A stretch of DNA of 64,000 nt, taken from the NCBI RefSeq assembly GCF_000429085.1, contig NZ_AUBE01000008.1, forward strand, positions 186,001 to 250,000, written 5' to 3'. Origin of the DNA: Streptomyces flavidovirens DSM 40150 (GTDB taxonomy: Bacteria > Actinomycetota > Actinomycetes > Streptomycetales > Streptomycetaceae). A program made the translations under genes and the position numbers. Below the pieces are notes generated by a model. The model saw only the letters and a program-made list of their open reading frames with translations, searched no databases and was not told the origin of the DNA. Position 1 is the first letter of the stretch. Every line of letters begins with the position of its first letter. Below are positions 42,535-50,884 of this stretch, piece after piece.

Positions 42535-43734
42535 TCACGCGCCGGACAGCCGGAACGCGTCAAGAGCCAGCGTCATCTCGATCAGATCGCGCGGCCGGGA
42601 CAGCGAACGGGACGTCAGCTGTTCAAGTCGGCGCAGCCGGTTGAACACCGTGTTGCGGTGGCAGTAGAGCCGCCCCGCCGTCCGCCCCGCCGACCCCTCG
42701 CAGGACAGCCACGCGTCCAGCGTCTCCAGCAGCACCACCCGGTCCGCCGGGTCCAGCCCCATCAGGTTGCCGAACACGTCCGCCACCAGCCGCTCCGCCA
42801 GCTCCGGCTGGCTCACCACGAACGCCGTCGGCATCCGCTCGTCGAGCCGTACGATCCCCGTGGCGTCCGGCGCGCAGGTCCGCAGGGCCAGGTCCGCCAG
42901 CCGCCGGGCCCGGCCCAGAGCCGCGAGGCCTTCCACCACCGGACTGATGCCGCCGGGCCCCGGACAGCGCGCGGCGAGCAGCTCCGACAGGGCGGCCGGC
43001 GTCGTGTCCTCGCCCAGCGAGACGACCCCGACCTCGCAGTCCGTACGCATCCGCCAGATGAACCGCATCCCGGCGCCCTGGATGCGCCGGTGGAAGGGCT
43101 CGCGCCCGTCCCGTCGCTCCAGCCGCAGCACCACCACCGCGTACCGCCCCTGCTCCGGCAGGTCGAGACCGGCCGCCGCGCGAGCCGCGAGGCCCGGTGA
43201 GTCCTTGCCCTCCAGCAGGGCGTCGAGCAGGGCCTGGAGCCGTTCGTCCGTACGGTGGCGCAGCTCGGCCTCGGTCGCGCGGTACGCCTCCGACGCGGTC
43301 GCCGTCTCCGCGTCCACCGCCGCGAACACCGTCGTCGCCGCCCGCATCAGTACCGCCAGCTTCTCCGGACCGCCGCCCTCCGCGCCCTCAAGGAGCGCGT
43401 CCCAGATCAGGTAGCCCGCCTGCCGGTAGGAGTGCACCAGCAACTCCAGCGGAAAGCCCTGTTGGGCCCGCCGCCTGCCGGTCCACTCCGCGTACTCCAG
43501 ATCGCGGCGCGGCTGCGACTTCGGCGCGGAGATCGCCTCGATGCCGATCCGCATCGCCTTCTCGGTCTCCTGCCAGTGCTGGTCCTGCGACAGGACCCGC
43601 GTGTACAGCGGCGAGTGCGCGTGCAATTCGCGCAGGTGCTGGTCCACCAGGTCCGGCAGCCGGTCGAGCAGCGCCGTACATGCCTCGGTCAGCACCGCCC
43701 AGTCGTGCCCCGTCCGTGCTCTGCGGCCACTCAT
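42535..43734 (-). CDS. PucR/CdaR-family transcriptional regulator
   Basis: The 399-residue regulator has an N-terminal helical RsbRD-like sensing region (about 10-160), a GGDEF-like middle domain (about 165-290) and a C-terminal HTH of the PucR type (LYCHRNTVFNRLRRLEQLTSRSL, about 353-375). The family controls purine, amino acid or urea-cycle compound use, often responding to nitrogen. Candidate targets are the amidinotransferase gene 95 bases downstream on the same strand, or the once-complete transporter operon across the divergent gap. Confidence 0.88.
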   Translation of the reverse strand: MSGRRARTGHDWAVLTEACTALLDRLPDLVDQHLRELHAHSPLYTRVLSQDQHWQETEKAMRIGIEAISAPKSQPRRDLEYAEWTGRRRAQQGFPLELLVHSYRQAGYLIWDALLEGAEGGGPEKLAVLMRAATTVFAAVDAETATASEAYRATEAELRHRTDERLQALLDALLEGKDSPGLAARAAAGLDLPEQGRYAVVVLRLERRDGREPFHRRIQGAGMRFIWRMRTDCEVGVVSLGEDTTPAALSELLAARCPGPGGISPVVEGLAALGRARRLADLALRTCAPDATGIVRLDERMPTAFVVSQPELAERLVADVFGNLMGLDPADRVVLLETLDAWLSCEGSAGRTAGRLYCHRNTVFNRLRRLEQLTSRSLSRPRDLIEMTLALDAFRLSGA

Positions 43735-43745
43735 GGCCGGAGCGT

Positions 43746-43804
43746 GTCACGGGCCGGGCCCCCGTGACAGCCCCCTGACACGCGGTGTTGTGCGCGTGCA
43801 CAAC
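43746..43804. promoter_or_regulatory. Two perfect inverted repeats upstream of the PucR gene
   Basis: GTCACGGG-N7-CCCGTGAC (43746-43768) begins 12 bases from the pucR-like start. GTTGTGC-GCGT-GCACAAC (43787-43804) lies 19 bases further. Both are good candidate operators for autoregulation and for the divergent promoter. Confidence 0.5.
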
Positions 43805-43913
43805 CAGTCGCGGGTGTGGCTGGTCACCGGCAGCGCTTACGCCGCCACCCGTGGACGGCGGGCCCCGCCGATGCTGAGGTGAGCGCCACCGAACGGCCCG
43901 AGGAAGGGGTGCC

Positions 43914-44432
43914 ATGTCCGGCGCCGCATTGGAAGTACGGGATCTGTCGGCGGGATACGGACCCGTGCGGGCGCTGCGACACGTGTCGCTCACGCTGCCC
44001 GAAGGGTCCGTGGTCGCCGTACTGGGGAGCAACGGAGCGGGCAAGTCCACGCTCCTGCGCGCCATCTCCCGCACGCTGTCGCCCGACCGGGTGGTCGCCG
44101 CCGGGCTGTGCCAGGTCCCGGAAGGGTGCCAGGTGTTCGCGCGCATGACCGTCGCCGACAACCTGCGCGCGGGCGCCCTCGGCTCCACCGGCAAGCGCGC
44201 GGCGCGGGCCGCCGCGCTGCGCCGGGTCCACGAGGTGTTCCCCGTACTGGCCGACCGCGCCGGGCAGCGGGCCGGCCTGCACGGTCGTACTGCTGGACGA
44301 ACAGAACGCGGCCATCGCGCTGCGCGCGAGACGGTCATCCTGCGGCCGGACAAGAACGTGACCGGCGGCATGAAGGTCGTGCGCGAGGCGGAGATGTCGG
44401 AGGCGGCCAAGAGCTTCACCGTGGGCGGCTGA
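43914..44432 (+). pseudogene. LivF-type ABC transporter ATPase, deleted and frameshifted remnant
   Basis: The frame starts as a normal branched-chain amino-acid/urea ABC ATPase: LSAGYGPVRALRHVSLTLPE, Walker A GSNGAGKST (38-46), then MTVADNLRAGAL and HEVFPVLADRAGQRAG. The signature motif, Walker B and switch region (about 60-70 residues) are missing. The end of the family (TVVLLDEQNAAIALRA) is still readable at 44281-44328 but in the +1 frame. The predicted 172-residue product ends in unrelated sequence. The other transporter genes are absent. Confidence 0.75.
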
Positions 44433-44464
44433 GAGCCACCCGCTGACAGGCTCCACACGACGAA

Positions 44465-44506
44465 ACGACCGAGGGCCCCGGGGATTGTCCCGGGGCCCTC
44501 GGTCGT
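44465..44506. terminator. Perfect 18-bp stem-loop between livF remnant and pssA
   Basis: Arms 44465-44482 and 44489-44506 (ACGACCGAGGGCCCCGGG and its complement) enclose a 6-base loop GATTGT. It is a very stable hairpin between converging genes and probably a bidirectional terminator. Confidence 0.85.
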
Positions 44507-44522
44507 ACGTACGGTCAAACGC

Positions 44523-45380
44523 CTACGGTAGCTGCGCCGCGCGCGCCTCGCGCCGGTTGTCGCGGAACGTGTGCACGCGCCGCGCCGTCGCGAAGAGCGG
44601 GATGACCGCGCCCATGACGACCTGGAGCGCGCAGCCGGTCGCCAGCAGGACCTGGCCGCCCGGAGCGTCGAACGCCCAGGCCGCCAGCAGCCCCATCGCG
44701 CCCACGATCCAGGCGAGCATGGCCACCGCGAGGACACCCCGCGGCTTCGGGTACTCGACACGGCTGACCATCAGCCACGCGACGCCGATGATGGCGAGCA
44801 GCGTGGGGATGAAGGGGAGCTCCAGCAGCACGATCGAGACGACCGTCAGCGCGCCGAAGGGGCTCGGCATGCCCTGGAACATGCCGTCCTTCACCGTCAC
44901 ACAGGAGAATCTGGCCAGCCGCAGGACCACCGCCAGCAGCACCACGATCGCCGCCAGTGCGGAGACCCGCTGGTGGGCGTCGTCCGCGACCATGCCGTAC
45001 ACGAGCACGAAGTAGGCCGGGGCGAGCCCGAAGCTGATCAGGTCGGAGAGGTTGTCCAGCTCGGCGCCCATGGGCGAGCTGCGGAGCTTGCGCGCCACGA
45101 GCCCGTCGCAGAGGTCGAAGATCGCCGCGAGGAGCATCAGGATCACGGCGGTCGCGGCGCTGTGCCGCGCCATGCCGGTCTCCGCGCTGCCCTGGAGGTG
45201 CGGGATGAGGATTCCCGTGGTGGTGAAGTACACCGCCATGAATCCGCAGGTCGCGTTGCCGAGGGTGAGAGTGTCCGCTATTGACAGCCGCAGAGAGAGC
45301 GGCATGTCCTCGGCGTCGGTGTTCTCGTCCTCGGCCTCCGGCACCCAGCCGGCCTGTGTCTCAGGATCAGTCACGGTCAA
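44523..45380 (-). CDS. pssA: CDP-diacylglycerol-serine O-phosphatidyltransferase
   Basis: A 285-residue membrane enzyme with about eight helices that makes phosphatidylserine. The CDP-alcohol phosphotransferase motif is complete: Asp92-Gly93, Ala96-Arg97, Gly105, Asp109 and Asp113 in CDGLVARKLRSS...GAELDNLSD. Its start overlaps the psd end by 14 bases, so serine transfer and decarboxylation are co-expressed. It ends at the strong hairpin. Confidence 0.93.
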   Translation of the reverse strand: MTVTDPETQAGWVPEAEDENTDAEDMPLSLRLSIADTLTLGNATCGFMAVYFTTTGILIPHLQGSAETGMARHSAATAVILMLLAAIFDLCDGLVARKLRSSPMGAELDNLSDLISFGLAPAYFVLVYGMVADDAHQRVSALAAIVVLLAVVLRLARFSCVTVKDGMFQGMPSPFGALTVVSIVLLELPFIPTLLAIIGVAWLMVSRVEYPKPRGVLAVAMLAWIVGAMGLLAAWAFDAPGGQVLLATGCALQVVMGAVIPLFATARRVHTFRDNRREARAAQLP

Positions 45381-46023
45381 TTCGAGTCACCCCCGCTGTG
45401 GTGACCTGGCCGACCTCGACATCGACCTCGACACCCTCCGGAAGGTAGATGTCGACGCGCGAGCCGAAGCGGATGAGGCCGATGCGCTCGCCCTGCTCGA
45501 CCTTCGTGCCCTGCGGCACGTACGGGACGATGCGGCGTGCGACGGCGCCGGCGATCTGGATCATCTCGATGTCACCGAGCTCGGTGTCGAAGTGCCAGAC
45601 AACGCGCTCGTTGTTCTCGCTCTCCTTGTTGAACGCCGGGACGAACCCGCCGGGGATGTGCTCGACCGACGTCACCGTGCCCGCGAGGGGGGCACGGTTG
45701 ACGTGGACGTTCAGCGGGCTCATGAAGATCGCGACGCGGGTACGTCCGTCCTTCCACGGCATGATGCTCTGCACCACTCCGTCGGCCGGGGAGATGACCC
45801 GGCCCTGAGTGATCTCGCGCTCGGGGTCGCGGAAGAACCACAGCATGCCCGCCGCGAGCGCGGTGGTGGGCACGGCGACGGCGGCCCAGCGGCCGGACTT
45901 GCGGGCCCGGGCGAGGCTGAGCGCCGCAGTGGCGACGGTCGGCAGAAGCCACGGCGATGCTCCGCGAGCAAGGCGTCCCTTGAGGAGGCCGTCGCGTGGT
46001 GCAGAGGTTTGGCTGTGGGGCAT
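45367..46023 (-). CDS. psd: Phosphatidylserine decarboxylase proenzyme (short, archaeal-type)
   Basis: The 218-residue proenzyme makes phosphatidylethanolamine. It has one to two N-terminal helices and the motif GLIRFGSRVDIYLP, in which the Gly-Ser bond is cut to form the pyruvoyl group. The length is that of the short PSD-A type. The ATG at 46023 has AAGGTC about 8 bases upstream. It is the first gene of the psd-pssA pair; the gap upstream holds the EMC operon terminator. Confidence 0.92.
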   Translation of the reverse strand: MPHSQTSAPRDGLLKGRLARGASPWLLPTVATAALSLARARKSGRWAAVAVPTTALAAGMLWFFRDPEREITQGRVISPADGVVQSIMPWKDGRTRVAIFMSPLNVHVNRAPLAGTVTSVEHIPGGFVPAFNKESENNERVVWHFDTELGDIEMIQIAGAVARRIVPYVPQGTKVEQGERIGLIRFGSRVDIYLPEGVEVDVEVGQVTTAGVTRIDRD

Positions 46024-46161
46024 GGATGACCTTCGTAGCGGATGATGCCGCGCTGGCAACAGGGGGACGGCGGCTTACCGGCGATGGTAGCGGTTGCGGG
46101 GCGCAACTGGGCAAGCCAGAAGCCGAGTCGGCGGCCTGAAGCCGATGACAGGGTGTGATCT

Positions 46162-46185
46162 TTTCGCGGTCATTTCACCGCGAAA
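46162..46185 (-). terminator. Hairpin after the ethylmalonyl-CoA operon
   Basis: TTTCGCGGT and ACCGCGAAA (46162-46170, 46177-46185) form a 9-bp stem with a 6-base loop, 8 bases past the stop of the last operon gene. It separates the operon from psd-pssA. Confidence 0.65.
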
Positions 46186-46192
46186 TGGGCAA

Positions 46193-47398
46193 TCAGCCCT
46201 GCAACCGGTACTCTTCGAGGAGTCGTCGACCGATGATCATTTTCTGGATCTCGGCGGTACCTTCGCCGATGAGCAGCATCGGCGCCTCACGGTAGAGACG
46301 CTCGATCTCGTACTCCTTCGAGAACCCGTAGCCGCCATGGATACGGAAGGCGTCCTCGACGACTTCCTTGCAGTACTCGGAGGCGAGGTACTTCGCCATC
46401 CCTGCCTCTAGGTCGTTTCGTTCCCCGGAGTCCTTTTTGCGTGCTGCGTTCACCATCATCGCATGCGCGGCCTCGACCTTGGTAGCCATCTCGGCCAGCT
46501 TGAACTGAATGGCCTGGTGCTGAGCGATCGGCTTTCCGAAAGTGTGACGTTGCTGGGCATACGAGACACCCAGCTCGAACGCACGCTGCGCGACACCGCA
46601 ACCACGCGCGGCCACATTGACGCGGCCGACCTCGACGCCGTCCATCATTTGGTAAAACCCTCGGCCGGTCGTCCCGCCGAGTACACGATTGGCCGGAATG
46701 CGCAGTCCGTCCATGATGAGCTCGGTGGTGTCGACACCCTTGTAGCCCATCTTGTCGATCTTTCCGGGGATGGTCAGGCCGGGCCGGACCTCGCCGAAGC
46801 CCGGTTCCTTCTCCACCAGGAAGGTCGTCATCTGCTTGTGCGGGGCCGTGCCCTCGGGGAGACCCTCGTCACTGCGGCACAGGACCGCTACGAGGGTGGA
46901 CGAGCCGCCGTTCGTCAGCCACATCTTCTGGCCGTTGAGGACGTACTCGTCGCCGTCCTTCACGCCCTTCGACGTGATGGCCGACACGTCCGAGCCGAGC
47001 GCCGGCTCCGACATCGAGAACGCGCCCCGCACCTCGCCCAGCGCCATGCGCGGCAGGAACGTGTCCTTCTGCTCCTGCGTGCCGTGCTGCTTGAGCATGT
47101 ACGCCACGATGAAGTGGGTGTTGATGATCCCGGAGACGCTCATCCAGCCACGAGCTATCTCCTCGACACACAGCGCGTATGTGAGAAGCGACTCACCCAG
47201 GCCCCCGTACTCCTCGGGGATCATCAGCCCGAAGAGCCCGAGCTCCTTGAGGCCCTCGACGATCTCCGTCGGGTACTCGTCGCGGTGCTCCAGCTCGGTC
47301 GCGACAGGGATGATCTCCTTGTCGACGAAGTTCCTGACGGTGGCCAGGATTTCCTGCTGGATGTCGGTCAGACCGGCGGTCTGGGCGAGACGGGCCAT
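46193..47398 (-). CDS. Acyl-CoA dehydrogenase, probable (2S)-methylsuccinyl-CoA dehydrogenase
   Basis: A 401-residue FAD enzyme of the acyl-CoA dehydrogenase fold: FSMSEPALGSDVSAI binds FAD and substrate, QRHTFGKPIAQHQAIQFKLA and IHGGYGFSKEYEIERLYREAP are the C-terminal signatures. The catalytic base is likely the Glu in EIERLYREAP or VEVGRVN, by family comparison. It is last in an operon with ccr and meaA, so oxidation of methylsuccinyl-CoA to mesaconyl-CoA is the expected role. Two bases separate it from the hydratase gene. Confidence 0.88.
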   Translation of the reverse strand: MARLAQTAGLTDIQQEILATVRNFVDKEIIPVATELEHRDEYPTEIVEGLKELGLFGLMIPEEYGGLGESLLTYALCVEEIARGWMSVSGIINTHFIVAYMLKQHGTQEQKDTFLPRMALGEVRGAFSMSEPALGSDVSAITSKGVKDGDEYVLNGQKMWLTNGGSSTLVAVLCRSDEGLPEGTAPHKQMTTFLVEKEPGFGEVRPGLTIPGKIDKMGYKGVDTTELIMDGLRIPANRVLGGTTGRGFYQMMDGVEVGRVNVAARGCGVAQRAFELGVSYAQQRHTFGKPIAQHQAIQFKLAEMATKVEAAHAMMVNAARKKDSGERNDLEAGMAKYLASEYCKEVVEDAFRIHGGYGFSKEYEIERLYREAPMLLIGEGTAEIQKMIIGRRLLEEYRLQG

Positions 47399-47400
47399 GG

Positions 47401-47913
47401 CTACTTCTCCTGCGTCTTCGGCTGTGGGCGGCCCGGCTGCTCGCCGCCGCGCTCCTTGATGTACGTCTCGGTCGGAACCATCACCTTGCGCCGGAACACG
47501 CAGACGACGGTGCCGTCCTGCTTGTAGCCCTTCGTCTCGACGTAGACGATGCCGCGGTCGCTCTTGGACTTCGACGGCGTCTTGTCGAGGACGGTCGTCT
47601 CGCCGTAGATCGTGTCGCCGTGGAAGGTCGGCGCGATGTGCTTGAGCGACTCGACCTCCAGGTTGGCGATGGCCTTCCCGGACACGTCCGGCACCGACAT
47701 GCCGAGCAGCAGCGAGTAGATGTAGTTGCCGACGACGACGTTCTTACCGAAGTCGGTCGTCTTCTCGGCGTAGTTGCTGTCCATGTGCAGCGGGTGGTGG
47801 TTCATGGTCAGCAGGCAGAAGAGATGGTCGTCGTACTCCGTGACCGTCTTTCCGGGCCAGTGCTTGTAGACGGCGCCGACCTCGAACTCCTCGAAAGTGC
47901 GTCCGAACTGCAT
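47401..47913 (-). CDS. MaoC-type hydratase, probable mesaconyl-CoA hydratase
   Basis: The 170-residue hot-dog-fold hydratase has the MaoC landmarks FEEFEVGAVYKHWPGKTVTE, DDHLFCLLTMNHHPLHMD and VVGNYIYSLLLGMS. In the ethylmalonyl-CoA pathway it adds water to mesaconyl-CoA, giving beta-methylmalyl-CoA. It has one hot-dog domain, about half the length of the proteobacterial enzyme, so it probably acts as a dimer. It lies 2 bases from each neighbour. Confidence 0.85.
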   Translation of the reverse strand: MQFGRTFEEFEVGAVYKHWPGKTVTEYDDHLFCLLTMNHHPLHMDSNYAEKTTDFGKNVVVGNYIYSLLLGMSVPDVSGKAIANLEVESLKHIAPTFHGDTIYGETTVLDKTPSKSKSDRGIVYVETKGYKQDGTVVCVFRRKVMVPTETYIKERGGEQPGRPQPKTQEK

Positions 47914-47915
47914 GA

Positions 47916-48875
47916 TCAGGCCTCCGGCGCTTCGAACTTGGAGGTGCGCCGCATGCCCGCCGCGCGTCCCTTGCCGGAGATCACCAGCGCCATCTTGCGG
48001 CTCGCCTCGTCGATCATCTCGTCACCGAGCATCGCGGAGCCCTTCTTGCCGCCCGCCTCGGAGGTGTAGTACTCGTACGCGTCGAGGATCAGCTCCGCGT
48101 GGTCGAAGTCCTCCTGCGACGGCGAGAAGATCTCGTTCGCGGCGGCGACCTGGTCCGGGTGCAGCACCCACTTGCCGTCGAAACCGAGGGCGGCGGCGCG
48201 CTGCGCGACCGCGCGGTAGCCCTCCTGGTTGCGGATCTGGAGGTAGGGACCGTCGATGGCCTGGAGGTTGTGCGTACGGGCCGCCATCAGGATGCGCATC
48301 AGGATGTAGTGGTAGGCGTCCGCCGGGTAGCCGGGCGGCTGCTCGCCGACGACCAGCGACTTCATGTTGATCGACGCCATGAAGTCGGCCGGGCCGAAGA
48401 TGATCGTCTCGACGCGCGGCGAGGCGGCCGCGATCGCGTCGACGTTCACCAGGCCCTTGGCGTTCTCGATCTGCGCCTCGACGCCGATCTTGCCGACCTC
48501 GAAGCCCATCGTCTTCTCGATCTGTGTCAGCAGCAGGTCCAGCGCCACGACCTGCTGCGCGTCCTGGACCTTCGGCAGCATGATGCAGTCGAGGTTCTGA
48601 CCCGCGCCCTCCACCACCGTGACGACATCGCGGTACGTCCACTCGGTGGTCCAGTCGTTGACGCGCACGACCCTGGTCTTGCCCGTCCAGTCACCCTCGT
48701 TGAGGAACTTCACGATGGTGTGCCGGGCCTCCGGCTTGGCGAGCGGCGCGCACGCGTCCTCCAGGTCCAGGAAGACCTGGTCGGCCGGCAGGCCCTGGGC
48801 CTTCTCCAGGAAGCGCGGGTTCGAGCCGGGAACGGCCAGGCAGGAGCGGCGCGGGCGCAGGCGGTTGACGGTCAT
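47916..48875 (-). CDS. HpcH/CitE-type lyase, probable malyl-CoA/beta-methylmalyl-CoA lyase
   Basis: A 319-residue TIM-barrel enzyme. The Mg2+ ligands are Glu in AQIENAKGL and Asp in FGPADFMASI; the opening RPRRSCLAVPGSNPRFLEKA and the DLEDACAP loop are family hallmarks. It splits beta-methylmalyl-CoA to glyoxylate and propionyl-CoA, and possibly malyl-CoA. Its ATG overlaps the meaA stop by 4 bases. Confidence 0.88.
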   Translation of the reverse strand: MTVNRLRPRRSCLAVPGSNPRFLEKAQGLPADQVFLDLEDACAPLAKPEARHTIVKFLNEGDWTGKTRVVRVNDWTTEWTYRDVVTVVEGAGQNLDCIMLPKVQDAQQVVALDLLLTQIEKTMGFEVGKIGVEAQIENAKGLVNVDAIAAASPRVETIIFGPADFMASINMKSLVVGEQPPGYPADAYHYILMRILMAARTHNLQAIDGPYLQIRNQEGYRAVAQRAAALGFDGKWVLHPDQVAAANEIFSPSQEDFDHAELILDAYEYYTSEAGGKKGSAMLGDEMIDEASRKMALVISGKGRAAGMRRTSKFEAPEA

Positions 48876-50884
48876 GCGGGGACCTCCAGAGGGTCGAGCT
48901 TGTTCGCTTTCCGGATCTCGTCGACGATACGGCCGATGATCTCCGTGATACCGAAGTCCTTAGGGGTGAAAACTGCGGCCACTCCGGCAGCACGCAGCGC
49001 GGCGGCGTCCGCCGGCGGAATGATTCCGCCCGCGATCACCGGAATGTCGGCGGCCCCGGCCTCCCGCAGGCGTACGAGAACATCCGGCACCAGCTCGGCG
49101 TGCGAGCCGGACAGGATCGACAGGCCGACGCAGTGCACGTCCTCCGCGAGCGCGGCGCTCACGATCTGCTCGGGCGTCAGCCTGATGCCCTGGTAGACCA
49201 CCTCGAAGCCCGCGTCGCGCGCGCGTACGGCGATCTGCTCGGCGCCGTTGGAGTGCCCGTCAAGGCCGGGCTTGCCGACCAGCAGGCGCAGCCGCCCCGA
49301 GCCGAGGTCCTCCGCCGTACGGGCCACCTTCTCCCGTACGACGGCGAGCGGGGTGCCCGCCTCCGCGGTGACCGCGACCGGTGCGCTGCTCACGCCCGTC
49401 GGCGCGCGGAACTCGCCGAAGACATCCCGCAGTGCCCAGGACCACTCGCCGGTGGTGACGCCCGCGCGGGCGCACTCGACGGTGGGGCCCATCAGGTTCT
49501 CGGTGCCCGCCGCGGCCTTCTTGAGGGCCGCCAGGGCCTCGGAGGCGCGGGCCTCGTCGCGGTTGTCGCGCCACTCGTGGAGCTTGGCGACGACGCGTGC
49601 CTCGTTGGCCGGGTCGACCGTCATGATCGCGCCGTCCAGGTCCGCGGTGAGCGGGCTGGGCGCCGTCGATTCGTAGCAGTTGACGCCGACGATCTTCTCC
49701 TCGCCCGACTCGATGCGGGCGCGCCGCTCCGCGTGCGACGAGACCAGCTGCGACTTGAGGTAACCGGACTCGACGGCGGCCATCGCGCCGCCCATCTCCG
49801 CGATGCGGTCCATCTCGGCGAAGGAATCGGCGATCAGCGCCTCGACCTTTGCCTCGATGACGTGCGACCCCGCGAAGATGTCCTCGTACTCCAGCAGGTC
49901 GCTCTCCAGGGCGAGGACCTGCTGGATCCGCAGCGACCACTGCTGGTCCCAGGGCCGGGGCAGGCCCAGCGCCTCGTTCCAGGCGGGGAGCTGCACGGCG
50001 CGGGCGCGGGCGTCCTTGGAGAGCGTGACGGCCAGCATCTCCAGGACGATGCGCTGGACGTTGTTCTCCGGCTGCGCCTCGGTCAGACCCAGCGAGTTGA
50101 CCTGCACGCCGTAGCGGAAGCGGCGCTGCTTCTCGTTCTCGATGCCGTACCGCTCGCGGGTGACCTTGTCCCAGATGCGGCCGAAGGCGCGCATCTTGCA
50201 CATCTCCTCGACGAAGCGGACGCCCGCGTTCACGAAGAAGGAGATACGGGCGACCACGTCCCCGAACTTCTCCGGCTCCACCTGCCCGCTGTCCCGTACG
50301 GCGTCGAGTACGGCGATCGCCGTGCTCATGGCGTACGCGATCTCCTGGACCGGCGTGGCGCCGGCCTCCTGGAGGTGGTAGCTGCAGATGTTGATCGGGT
50401 TCCACTTGGGGATGTGGTTCACCGTGTAGGTGATCATGTCCGTCGTCAGGCGCAGGCTCGGCACCGGCGGGAAGACGTGCGTACCCCGCGACAGGTACTC
50501 CTTGACGATGTCGTTCTGCGTCGTCCCCTGGAGCTTGGTGATGTCGGCGCCCTGCTCCTCCGCGACCACCTGGTACATCGCCAGCAGCCACATGGCCGTG
50601 GCGTTGATGGTCATGGAGGTGTTCATCTGCTCCAGGGGGATGTCCTGGAACAGCCGTCGCATGTCACCGAGATGGGAGACCGGGACCCCGACCCGGCCGA
50701 CCTCGCCGCGGGCGAGGATGTGGTCGGGGTCGTAGCCGGTCTGCGTCGGAAGGTCGAACGCGACCGACAGGCCGGTCTGGCCCTTGGCGAGGTTGTTGCG
50801 GTACAGCTCGTTGGACGCCTCGGCGGTCGAGTGACCGGCGTACGTCCGCATGAGCCAGGGCCGGTCCTTCCGACGCTCACTCAT
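48872..50884 (-). CDS. meaA: Ethylmalonyl-CoA mutase (MeaA), B12-dependent
   Basis: A 670-residue mutase that converts ethylmalonyl-CoA to methylsuccinyl-CoA. The N-terminal barrel has GLSVAFDLPTQTGYDPDH and NTSMTINATAMWLL; the C-terminal cobalamin domain has the ligand motif GLDGHSNGAEQ and VGLSILSGSH. The large and B12 domains are in one chain, as in MeaA. The true start is ATG 50884, sharing one base with the ccr stop (TGATG); the frame further upstream is antisense-like noise over ccr. Confidence 0.93.
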   Translation of the reverse strand: MSERRKDRPWLMRTYAGHSTAEASNELYRNNLAKGQTGLSVAFDLPTQTGYDPDHILARGEVGRVGVPVSHLGDMRRLFQDIPLEQMNTSMTINATAMWLLAMYQVVAEEQGADITKLQGTTQNDIVKEYLSRGTHVFPPVPSLRLTTDMITYTVNHIPKWNPINICSYHLQEAGATPVQEIAYAMSTAIAVLDAVRDSGQVEPEKFGDVVARISFFVNAGVRFVEEMCKMRAFGRIWDKVTRERYGIENEKQRRFRYGVQVNSLGLTEAQPENNVQRIVLEMLAVTLSKDARARAVQLPAWNEALGLPRPWDQQWSLRIQQVLALESDLLEYEDIFAGSHVIEAKVEALIADSFAEMDRIAEMGGAMAAVESGYLKSQLVSSHAERRARIESGEEKIVGVNCYESTAPSPLTADLDGAIMTVDPANEARVVAKLHEWRDNRDEARASEALAALKKAAAGTENLMGPTVECARAGVTTGEWSWALRDVFGEFRAPTGVSSAPVAVTAEAGTPLAVVREKVARTAEDLGSGRLRLLVGKPGLDGHSNGAEQIAVRARDAGFEVVYQGIRLTPEQIVSAALAEDVHCVGLSILSGSHAELVPDVLVRLREAGAADIPVIAGGIIPPADAAALRAAGVAAVFTPKDFGITEIIGRIVDEIRKANKLDPLEVPA

